From: Planctomycetaceae bacterium
GTDB lineage: Bacteria; Planctomycetota; Planctomycetia; Pirellulales; Pirellulaceae
Assembly (NCBI GenBank): GCA_020638995.1
Contig: JACKHM010000002.1
Span: 1,240,001-1,304,000 of the forward strand
Length of the DNA: 64,000 nt
Reading direction: 5' to 3'
Below are positions 1 to 12,100 of the stretch, piece by piece; position 1 is the first letter of the stretch, and each line of letters starts with the position of its first letter. The position numbers and the translations under genes were made by a program. The notes below the pieces were generated by a model. That model searched no databases. It saw only the letters and a program-made list of their open reading frames with translations, and was not told where the DNA came from.

Positions 1-100
1 ATGAGTTAATGCGTTGATCGAACTGTGCAAGCTCTAATTTTAACGCGTCGATTTTCGGCGCCATGCTTGCCGAGACATCTACCATGAAGATGATGTCTGC
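1..100 (-). other. Start of von Willebrand factor A domain (continues beyond left edge)
   Basis: ADIIFMVDVSASM encodes the first beta-strand and the MIDAS metal site D-x-S-x-S (D5282 at 77-79, Ser codons at 71-73 and 65-67), followed by an amphipathic KIDALKLELAQF helix. The domain follows directly after beta-helix turns (VRITNNTVFGEE). vWA domains bind protein ligands through a divalent cation. The Thr and Asp residues that complete the MIDAS would lie off the window. Confidence 0.8.
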
Positions 101-3100
101 CTGAGTGATCGGTGTCTGCTGTTGCAGGACCTCTTCGCCAAATACGGTGTTGTTGGTGATGCGGACGAAAGGGCTTGAAGCGGGTACGTTGGACGAACTA
201 CCGCTGACATGAATTCCCCCCTGCGCGTTCCGAAGATTGGCGATGAGATTATTAACAATCACCGCTCCGGGAACGAGATCGTCAGCGCTCAAGGTTGGGA
301 AGTTGCGGAGCGGTCCGGGGTGCGATTGAGTGCCGTTGTCGACAGGTCCGGGTTCAACTTCGATGCCCCATTGGCTCGGGAATCGAACGGTGTTTCCTTC
401 GATCCGCAATTGTCCTTGTTGACGCTCGACGTTTCGGTCGCCCAATCGATCGTACGTGTCAACATTCTCAACCGCGGTGACTCGCAACGTGTCGCTGCCG
501 TGTTGAAAACCCTGCGCCGCGGCAAAGAGCTCGACCACGTTCACACCGTCCGAAATCAGCTCATCAAAGACACTAACCGGCACCGTCACACTCGACGCAT
601 TGACGGGAATGAAAACGCTCGCTGTCGTGCTTGCCTCAGTTGGGTCGCTGCTGAACAGCTGAACGGTTAGCGATTGGTTGGTCGGTGTATTGCGAGAGAT
701 TGTAACAGTCGTCGCATTACTCCCCGCTGTTTCCAATACGTCATTAGGACTATTGACACTCAACGTCAAAGTCGGTGTGTCGACGTCGACTATGTCTAAT
801 GTATCGATCGTGGTGTCAATGTTGCCGGCGTTCAGAAACTCGAACGCGACTGGCTGAGTGCCATCCGCCAATCCTTCGTTCTCTGCACGGATAAGAAACG
901 GGAAGTTGAGAACGGTTTGACCAGGAGCAAAAGTGACGTTCACAACCTGCACATTCGTTCCACCACCCGTACATGACGAGAAGCAGAACAAGGAGACCTC
1001 ATCGGAGTTAGCCCGGACGGCAGTTGTCGGATCGAAGGCCCTGACGCCGACCGTCAATGGCCCTTGCACGTCACCACTCCGCCGAACTGCGAGATTGAAC
1101 GTATTGGCTCCTTCATTCAACGCGGTTGCAGCAATGTCAATCGACAAATCTACATTTGGAATACTATCGACAACCGTCAGGTCCGCTTGCGCGTTGCCCA
1201 GCCCCGCGGAGGACACGCTCAGACGCACCTGTTGATTGCCGTCAAAGGTAAAGTCATCCTTCGCATCGATATCGAAAGTCGTCGAAAGTGCTCCTGCCGG
1301 CACAATCACTTGTTGACTGTTCGTAACGAAGCCTTGGAGCGGATTGCCAGGATCTCGCGTGATCACCCCGCCAAACACGCCAATTTCATTTCCCGCTCCG
1401 ATTGCGTCAAAGCCCGTGCTCAACTCCGTGGCGGTAATATTGAAAAGCAGCGGAAGGCTGTTCGCATCGCCCCAGATTGCCCGATTGGTTCGTCCCTCGA
1501 AGTTATTTACTGTAATTTGCCCGACGAGTGCACGTTGACCAGCGGTCTCTTGGATTTGTGGTGACGTAATCGGGGCGCTCAATGACCCGTCAGGCATTCG
1601 TGTGTGAAGCGTGAGGCCTACATTGGGCGCTGTAGTATCGACGACGTCTACACGATCAATCCCTCGATCGAATCCGGGTGCATCGGCTGTAATCTCAACG
1701 ACTTGATCACGGTCACCATCTAGATCGAAGTCCGCGTCAACAACATTATCCTGAACGCCAACGATCTCGAAAGTTGCGTTCGGCTGAGTCGCACCAATTG
1801 TAATGCTAATTGAACTGCTTGCCGGATCCGAACTCAAACGGCGAAGCAGCGCTTCTCCAACGTCACTCGACGTGATCGTCACGGTGACTGGCTGCCCCGG
1901 AGGACGGTTCAGCGGTGTCACAACAGCCGTCGTGACGCCACCTTCAACGATGTTGGGATCCGTGATCTGGATGTCAAGACTTTGTGTGGAAAGATCGTGG
2001 AAGTAGATCGAATCCGCTGATGTGAATGGCGCGAGTACAGCGGTCGTGTCGATAGGTGCGGCTGTCGAAAGTGTGAAGTCAACGCGTTGCTCGCCGCTGT
2101 CGCCGATATTGGCCGGAAGCGTTATGTAGGGAACAGTAGCATCTTGAACTCCAACCCCAAAGAAACTCGGAAGAGTTGCTCTGCACAAGATATTTGCCTC
2201 GCACACAAATCCAGAACTGCCACCAGGATTTGCCGTCACGAAGAGGTTGTTGGTCGGCGTTGCAAGGGCGGTGAACGGACGACGCTCGCGAACGGAGAAC
2301 GGGATGCCGTTTCCGATTGAATTACTCTCGTCTAGCACGTCTTGATCAAGCACGAGAATGAAATTGTCTTCATTGTCGTCCACAACCAAGCTGGCCGACG
2401 TGTTGATCACGATGGTCCCGCCGCTGCCGTCAGGTACCGTCGCATTCGCGTTGATGGGAACGCTGGTTGAGGTTTCGAAGTTGATGTTGTCTTCAGTCGA
2501 GACGGGGAAATCGACGAACGCGCGGCCCGCAGGAATCTGAAGCGCCTGCATCGCACCGCTCGGCGGATCTGCTTGTTCCGCGACAGTGGCGCGAAACGGA
2601 TCACCGGAGCCGACGAATACCGTGAGTGGGTTTGTTAGGTCTCCTGTGCGTGACACGCGAACCCAAGTTGCCGGTGTCAGACGATCTTCGCTAAACGCTT
2701 CGCTGACCGCGATCGGCGCAATACTGAGACTTAAAGACGGAATGTCGTTATCGGTGACAGTAATCTGGGCACTGGATTGGGAATAGAGCGGAGCCGTGAG
2801 ATCTTGGTCCGTCGCGGTGATAGTAACCAATTGATTACCATCTTGGTTCGTGTCATCGTCCGCAATAATGGTGAAGTCATTCGACAGTGTCGAACCAGCC
2901 GGAATGACAACCGTGGTCGAAGCCATTGGACCCGATCCACCGTCGACTAGGGCACCCGCAGTTGCAGTAATCGTCATCGTCACGGTTGTCGAGACGTCAC
3001 CAGGCGAACGTTCGACACGAGCGTTAACGCTGGCCCCACCTTCAGCGATTGTTAAGTCGGCATCGTCGATGATGATTCGTGTGTCTAACGCATCCTCAAC

Positions 3101-6100
3101 GTCAAGGACAGCAATTGCACTGATGAATCCAGCAGAATGAGCAGATATTGTCACAGGTGTCGGTGCACCCTCGAAGAGCGTGTCATCGAAGCCCGAAATC
3201 GTGAATGGTAGACTCGCATTATCGGTGGCGGCGATAGTGATCGGGGTTGTGGGGACGATCACGCCGCTTACCTCGTGGCTCAGCAGGTTGATCGATAACG
3301 CCGCACCTGGAGGAGTATTACGCCGCACAATGGCGGTCGTCGTACCTCCTGCTTCTGAGATCGATGTATCAAGAATCTCCAACGTCAAAGTCGGTTGCTC
3401 GTCGTCAATGACGTCGACAACATCGAATACGCTTACAAACCCTGGCGCAACCGCATTCACCTTGACCGATTTGTCGCCGTCAGCCGGTGTCAAACTTGCG
3501 GTATCATCCAATCCAGTGACCGTAAAATTGGTGGCTACGGCGCCAGCTTCCAAGAGGATGTTGATCGTCTGGCCAGTAAAGGTTGTCCCCCCACCATCCG
3601 TCCATGATAGCTCCAATTCGCTCGTTAGCCCGGTAGGCGGCAACAGATCGGTTGCCGAGACCGTAACCATTAATGGGAGCGTCACATCACCGGTACGCAC
3701 TAGCGAGGCATTCGTCGTTCCGCCTGCCTCGCCGATCGAATCAGCTTCAATGGCCACCGTCAGCTTTTCCACGCCCGCCTGTGCACCGCTTAGATCTCCA
3801 CGACCAATCCGCAATTCGACCGCATTGTTCAAATGGACAAGAGAGCTGTTGACACTAACCTCTTGAACGGAGGCCGTAACGAGCAGGTTTGCCTGAGCAT
3901 TAATCGCGCCGGCAACTAATGCTGCAGCTTCACCTTGCGTCTCAGTACCATTGATTGGGATGCGAATATTGGTCGAACCAAGTAATCCGCCGCCACGATC
4001 AAACTCGAAAACATATGACGTAACACCGTCGCCGACTAGAATCGCTTCTCCGTCTGTGATGGACTCTCCCGCTGGAATTGCTATCGTGACGCCATCCGAC
4101 AAGCGTTCATTCGTATCAAACGTCGTCAAGATCTTTGTGTCACGAGCTACGGATGTCGGTCCGCCTGGAGAGGTGGTGGTATGAATCGGAGATAGCGGTT
4201 CACCAATCCACGTTGGATTTGCGGGATCGTTGAAATCAAACTTAATGACGTCGTTCCCGATATACTCCGTGCCTCGACGGATCTCCAACTGGTACTCACC
4301 GACCAAGGATTGCGTCGGCGCGCCGAAGACTGGATTCTGCGGCAACTGGAAGAAATCCGAGTTGCTACGCTGATCACCAGGCCCAGTGATCATCTCGCCA
4401 CGTTCGGCGAAACCAACAATAATGTCGTCGATAAAGAAGCCCGCATGATCGTTGTTGCGGGAACTCTCGACCGCCCTGAACCCGTCACCATCGCGGTCGC
4501 CGGGCATCGAAAAGTCATCCGTTATCGCACCCGCGGTACTAAAGTCAAAACGGAACTTGAGGTTCGGCTCGCCTGCAAAGTCGGCAAGGTCGATACGTGC
4601 CTGACGCCAAGTGTCAGGTGCGCCAGGTTCGTCGATGTCGAACAGTTCCTGGACGACTTGATTTGGTGCCGCTGGGTAAGCATCTCGGGACACTGTGAGA
4701 TAGGTTGGCAACTCTGTGTCCGGATTCGTCGGGGAATTTCTCGCTGTAAGCGTCGAGTTATTAGTGGCAAGCATTTCCCACGATGCGCCATCATCTTTCG
4801 AGATGAACACTCGAGCGCTATCCCGCATGCGGTTCGTACTGTTTTGCGTCTCGGTATCCAGAAAGTAGTCGAAATAGAGGGTTGGTTTATCGGTGCGCTC
4901 GTACCCTTCAAGGCTGAAGGAATTAGTCACCAAAGACCCATGGGCACCGCCCGGCAGGTTGTAGTTATTGCCGATACTGTTAGCGCCAAGCGTTAGATCC
5001 TGCTGGTAGATATCATTGAGAACACCCAACTGTCCAGTCTGGCCGGTATAGGTCAGGTAGCGGTTCCCGCCTGAGTTGTCTCGCTCTTCGATGCCGAAAT
5101 AGAAGCTATAGTCACCAACTTCACCGTTCCGGCTGTCATCGAAGGGCGTGTTGATTCCGTGACCGGCTTCGTTCCAGCGATGCAAGGTCGGATGCCACAA
5201 GTTAAAGTCGACACGAGAGAAGGCGAGACCCGTCGCTCCGAATCCAATGTTCACGATGTTTGAATCGGCCAATCCATCACGGTCCGTATCGAAGACGGGG
5301 AACGTCGGCAGGTAGCTGCCATCACCTAACGGATCGTTCGGGTCGATCGCATAGAGTCGTCCGTTCGAAGTCGTTGCGAAAAACAGCTGGCTGTACTTGC
5401 CGTTTTCCACATTCTGGGGCCCCAGCGCAAGTCCCGAGAATGGCACTCCAAAATTGTTCAACACAGTCCCGCCGCCGGCGCCGACCAAGTAGAACTCGCC
5501 GATCGAGGTAACCCCGTACAAATTGCCTCGCGCATCGCCGTCATACGCCAGTCCGGTCGTCAAACCGCCGGTGTTGCTCTGACTGCCGCGGCTTCGAGTC
5601 CCATTCCCGGTGTTCGTGGGCAAATCGGTGTCACCGATGATGGAACTGCCACCGACCGAGCCTTCAGAAATTAAATACTCATAATCGGTCGGACTTGACT
5701 CCCGCCGAAATACGAGCGCTCCAACCGTCTGAGTGTCTGGGCCCAACCCATCATTAAAGTTGAGCGTATCACCGCTGCCGACATCGATTTCGTCGATGAT
5801 GCCAGAGGTACTGTTATTTGCGCCTGTATCCTGCCGCAACATGAACAGTCGACCGTCCGGTCGAATATCAAGATCGACGATGTTGCTACTCGTCGTAAGT
5901 TGATACCAGTTTTGACCGTCAAAGGGATTTATAGACTGAATTGAACCTCCAGTTGAAACGAAAAGCTGAACGTCTCCCAGAGTCCAGGGCGTTACATTTG
6001 TCGCCAAGGGGATTTCATTGACAAAGTCGGTTCGGGTGTCCCGAAGATCGAGAATAGCGGGCGTATTAGGTAGGATCTCACGAGTACCGTCCGGCTGGGT

Positions 6101-9100
6101 ACCTACGAGGTTGTCACCGGTTGTATACCCAAGTTCGCTGCCCGGTAAGCCACTCGACTGACTGAATCCGATGTGATCTTCAACAACACGTTGAACCGAG
6201 TTAACAGGCTCTAGCCGCACGAGGGGCGAAGCGGTCGCAGCGTTGAATGTCTGGTCAAGCGGGTTGGGAAGCCTCGCGTTCGAGGAGACCGCAACGTAGT
6301 AGAACTCTCTTCGCCCCGGCGATTCGGCAGGCAGTTGAACGCTGCCGATATAAGGGTCCAACTTACCAAGACTGCCCCGCGATAGATCCGAGAAGTCATT
6401 CGTCTGATCATTGATGGGTTGATCATCAAGGATATCGGAGTCTCGCGACACCAAGATCAACCGACCACCTTCGTCATAAATGGAAAGAACGGTGTCCGGG
6501 CGGCTCAATTGATCCGCGTAATCAATGTCGAAGATCGTTGCGAAGGATCTGGTTGCGTTGTTCACACCGGCAATCGACTGAATATCTTCGTACGTCAGTT
6601 CTACGCGGTACCAGTCGACATCGTTTTCCGCAGAGATTCTGCCGGCAACACTGATGACGTTTTGGTCGGTTGCTAGAAGATTCCCAATAATCTGAGCATT
6701 CGCCAGAGAATTGTTGTCCGTACTATCTTCAGCCGCTTCACCAATCAAGGGTGAGTGAGCAGGTAGCCCGATGGCGTGAATTCCAGTCTCTGGATACAAG
6801 ATGTTGGCAAATCGGATATTCGATCCGCCTTTTTCGTCTTCTTGGCGTAGCCTTATTTGCAGCTGGTATTCACCTCTGGTTAACCCAGCGTTGACATTAC
6901 TGATCTGGCCCGATGCCGTGTTGCTTCTCACACGGACATAGTAAGTGCCGATACCGGTTCCCGTGCCGGGCAATACAACACGCATTCCCGGATCGTCGGG
7001 ATTTGTGGAATAAGAGTCTCCACCGAGTCGCGCATCGCGGAACATCGATCGTGCGACCACCGTTGGCGTGCTAACCAAATTATTATTATCGATCGATCGG
7101 GCAAAGAGACTCTGATTGAACGCGATCAACTCGACGACGGCATCCAACGAGTTATTGGTGCGATCAATGTCCAGCCACACTTCTGTCCCAATAGGTGCCT
7201 TAAAACTGTAGACGTCAATGTCGCTAGAATCATCGACTGCTATGAAGCCATTCACAGTGAAACCGAGAGCGCGATTCTCGTCACCGCCTTTCTCGTTCGC
7301 GGCCAACTCACCTAGGAACTGGGCTTTTGTGGGGCTGAGATTGACGTCAATTCCGTTCGTGAAGGGACCTTCTACTTCATTTACGACAACCACGTTTCGA
7401 TCGTTGCTGTATTCGTCAAGCAGAATGCCGCGCCAGTCTCCCGCACTGGGAGTGGTAACATTTCCGTCATTATTCGTGTCCGTATGTGGCAATCCATTGA
7501 CTGAAAAACTTGCTCCTTCGCCGTCGTCGAACAACGATGTCAAGATGACCGGGAAGTCGGGTTGCCCTAGCACTTGGACCGTACCACCCACGCGGTCATC
7601 GATATCAAGCGGTGTACCACTCGCAGTGAAGCCCGTGTTCTGACCGTTCAAGTTACTCGGGTCATTGGGATTTCCACCCAACTTCACGACCAGACTTTCG
7701 CCAGGATTGCTTTGCAGTCGAAGGCCGCTGAACGTGTGATGGTTCACGACGACGATCTCATCGCGTAGCACATGCACAATATCCGTGTCGTCCCAAATGG
7801 TTTCAGTCGTGAGTTCCTCGCCGCGAATCTCCATTCCGTTAATGCCGTTGTTGTCGACCAGATTTCGGCGGATGAGTGGACCACGGTTGTTCGTAAATGC
7901 CGGCGCGTTGCTGGCAAAGTCCATCACTAGATTCAACTCGCCCGTCGTACGCCCATAGTCACCCTGTATGTCACTCGTCAGCGAATTGGCGTTGATACTG
8001 ATGATGTGCGTGCCAACCGGCACATAGCCTGCGGGTGCAAGGGTGTTGTCGTGGACCAAGTTGTCTCGAAATATGTTGTCGACGATGATCGGCTGCGCGC
8101 CGCGAACGAAAACGACAGCCTCGGTGTTCGTTCCGCGTCCATTGCGATTGCTGCTGGCTAATCCGGAGGAGTTATTCTCGAGGACAGAGTTCGTGATGCG
8201 TACGTCTGCCTGATGAATTTCGACCGCGTTAAACTGATCAAAGTCGCCCTCGATGGGAATTCGACCTCCTGCAAACGTGATGAGTGCATGATCGATACTG
8301 GCGGATGCACCCGCGTTAAAGATCAAGCCACCCCAATCGCCCGCGGTTCCAACAGACATTCCGTCCCCGGTTAGATCGAATGTTCCGCTGGCTCCATAGG
8401 AGTCGTCTACGCGCGACGTGAAGACGATTGGTCGTTCCGAAGTTCCTTCCGCAATAAACTGCGAGGTTCCCCGCTCTGCTTCAATTCGGGAACCTTCCAG
8501 CTTGACAATCAGTCCCGGATCGACCTGCAAACGTGCCGCGGGCCGCTGAGTTATGGCCGAAGACGCAATCACATCCGTCGTGATCGACGAACCGCTCGCA
8601 AGGGTAAATGTGGACGTAGCCGAGTCATCACTCGAAGTCGCCGCAACTCCGCTCACTTCCAGCAAAGAAACATCGCGTCCCGTATATTGTCCGACGAATT
8701 CGATGCTGACCGGTGATGCCGGGAGCGGTCCGCCGCTAACGATAATGTCCTTCGGAATGTGAAGCGTCGTAATCTCGCCGAGTTCCGGATTCGCAATGGA
8801 CTCAAGCTCTTCCAGTCTGTGGCGGACACTATAGATGACGGGTGTAAAGTCGTTAGCAACCGTGGGATTTAACGTGACGGAGCTGTTACCGACCGGGTTG
8901 GAGAAGTCGTTCAAGATCGTCATACCAACAATGTCTTTCCCGGCATATTTCCCCTGGAAAGTCACATCGATTGGATTCGGGAGCGGACCACCAGTAACCA
9001 AAATGTCCCCGGGCGCGATGATTGACGTCGAAAACACATCTTCTAGCGCGCTTCGCACCTGATTCGCAGTCGCATTGTAGGGCAGGTCTGCTGCAATTAA

Positions 9101-12100
9101 AGAAATACTCGTCGTTGCATCATCGATGATGCTGGGCGATACGAGCGATGTTCCATCGCTGAGAGTATTGTTCGCAATCGTGAACGCGCCGACGTCAAGC
9201 CCCAACAACCTGCCTCGAAAACCGATTGTCATTGTCCCTGGAAATGTTCCGGAAACCGTGACATCCCCCGGTTCGATGTTAGGCATCGACTCGATTGCTT
9301 GTCTAAGGTCCAAGGCTGTCGCGTTGAAACGAATCGGCGTTGATACGCCCACGCGTCCCGAGGGATCTTGGAGGCGAAGCGTGAAGTTTCCTGAGGTCGC
9401 AGTAACTGGGACCGCAATTGTTTGGTTCTCGCTATTAAAAAACAGGTCAAACAAACCCTTTGTTGCCGTACCACCGGGAATCTCCAGCCGCTGAACTTCA
9501 TTCGTGTTGATGTTTGCCGGCGCCGTTACTTCAATCGGCTTTGTTACTTCGCCGTTAAATGTCAACGTGAAGGTCTCGCCTGGAATGTAGCCTGAAGCGG
9601 TTTGGACGCCAACAATCGGAGTACCTACAAAATCAAGTTGCTGAACCTCGTTTGAAACGACCGGTCCGCCAGGGCTTCCGGCAATCTGAAGGTTCTCGGT
9701 GATAACATGAACGATGTCGTCGTCGTCGAAACGCGCAGGAACTTCGAGTTTCTCGACGGGCACGCCGGAATTCGTCTCGATCCGCACGAACAAACCGTTA
9801 ATCGAATTGCTGACCAACGTATTGCGTTGTATGTCGGGCCCGATGCGGTTGAGCGTATCCTCGAAGCTATTGGGATTTGCGGAAATTGCTGCGTCAGCAC
9901 TGTTCGCGATTCGATTGAACGATATCGTGGGTCGTGCCGTTTCGACATGAATCGGCGTGAACACTTCTTCTAAAGAGCCGACAACGACTTTGCCACCCCC
10001 GTTGTTGAGATCGGCGTGGTTCAACCAATTCAAGAAAATTCCCTGCTGCTCGAAATCGGAATCATCTCGCAGTACGATACCACCCCAATCACCAGGCGCC
10101 GGCGGCGCGCCCACAGCGTCGCTATCGCCCCCAATCGTATCATTGTGGAACGATCGGAAATATACGGATGAATTCGGGACGCCCAAGATTTGCAGGGCGG
10201 CACCTCGTCGATCGACCGTCCCCGTCGAACTTCCGACGTCAATAATTGCATCTTGGAGCTTGAAGAGGACACCTTCGTCAATCATCACGGTGGCACCGCG
10301 AGGCACGTCAAAGGTACCGCCGTCTTCGAGTGGTGACCCCACATCGTCCAATCCAACCAAATATGGGAGAACCGCTCCAGGGAACTCTGTGACATTGCCG
10401 TTACCAATAATCCGCACCAAGTTTGGGGCAGACAGCAACGCAAACGTGCCACCTAGATTTAAAGATGCAAGGTCCGGATTCACCGCCACGACGTCAACTC
10501 GCACCCGAGAACCTGTCACCGTCTTGGCGGCAGTGATGTCGAGCAATCCGAGCGACTGCTGACCATTGATCGCAGCAACGATGAGATCTGCCACATCCTC
10601 CGCGGAAGACGCAGACCCGATTCCGACATTGGTTCCCGAGACACCGGTTGCGCTCGTGAACGTGAAAGTGACGGCGACGTGGACTCCGTCATCAAGGACA
10701 AATGTTTCGCCAGGTTGAATTGCGGTCGCGGAATTGATCGGCAAATTGATGCGATAACTGGCGTCGACGAGCGCCTGATCAATCTCGTCGTACGGATCAG
10801 CCGCGGTGCCAGACCCTTCGGTAAGGTTCGGTGTCACGCCGCTGGACTTATCAACAACAATGGTCTCACCGGATTGGAACCAGAAGTCAAAGCTACCGCC
10901 GGGAAGACCATCCGTGTCACCGTCGAGTGGAAGGCCATCGAGCAGTCCATCCGCTGCATTCAGGCTCTTGCTGACCAGCAACTCGGTATCGAAGCTAATC
11001 CCGCCGCTCGACAACAGCTTTACAGTTCCTGTCAGCCGCACTCTCGAGCCGGACACCTGTGCGGTCGTATTTAGCCCCGAAGCGTTAATTGCATCTGCGA
11101 GCGATTGGGCCAGTTCCTCGGGTGTGGCGTCGGCGGTCAAAAATACGGGCTCGTCACCCCCGACCGCGCCGTTTGCGGTGAACCGGAATGTCTTCGTAGT
11201 TCCATCTACCTCCAAATCCAAGAATTCACCAACCGTGATCGTCTCGCCACCGACAAGGAACTCGAATGCAGGTGCCTTGTCGATCAGGCTGGACTTCGGC
11301 GTCGGTGAGAATCGCAGTACCAAGTCGTACTCACCATCCGAAGTACCACCACCACCGGTATCGGATACGGCTGGGTCGTAGTTGGCGTTCCCCGTACTGC
11401 TGACGCCAACGTAATAGGTGCCCGGCTCTAGATCCAATCCGATGAACGAATCATTTCCAAAATAGTCGTCATTCTGAGAAACAAGATCCTTTACAGGGTT
11501 CCCGTTCGCATCCGTAACCACAGCTCCCGATAGATCGGTTCGCACTTTGTAGAGCCGAAGCGTTGTATTGAGTAAGCTGGATCGCTCGCGGCGTTCCGCA
11601 ATGGTCTCTGCAGAGAACGCTCCCGATTCGTTTAGCTCGAACCGGTACAGATCGACGTCCGTGCTATCAGGTCGGTAGAGCAGTTGTGCATGAACAATAT
11701 CCTGGTCTCCGGGGAAGACGGGCTCAACAGGTGCACCCGATATGCCAACTCCGCCGGGAACCGTATTCGCTCCGAGGTCGCCCATAATGGCTGCCAAATC
11801 ATATGCCGTTCCCAGACCAAGCGCCGTGCCAACCATCTGAAACGCCGTTCGGAACCACTTACCGCCGTACTCGCTGCTACCGTGATCCGATTCGTTTGCA
11901 TCAACGATGGCGGCCAACAAACCGGTATTTGTACGGCCCGCTTTTCCGAAAGGCTCGCCCGGACCGACAGGTGTTGACTCGTTGATAACTCGCAAATCGC
12001 CCGTGACGACCGTCACGCCCGAAGATGGCGTCTCGCGGAATACGATCCCGGTATAGCGGCTCAACAGGTCGAAGATCTCTCGTGTTCGCTGTTTTTGATT

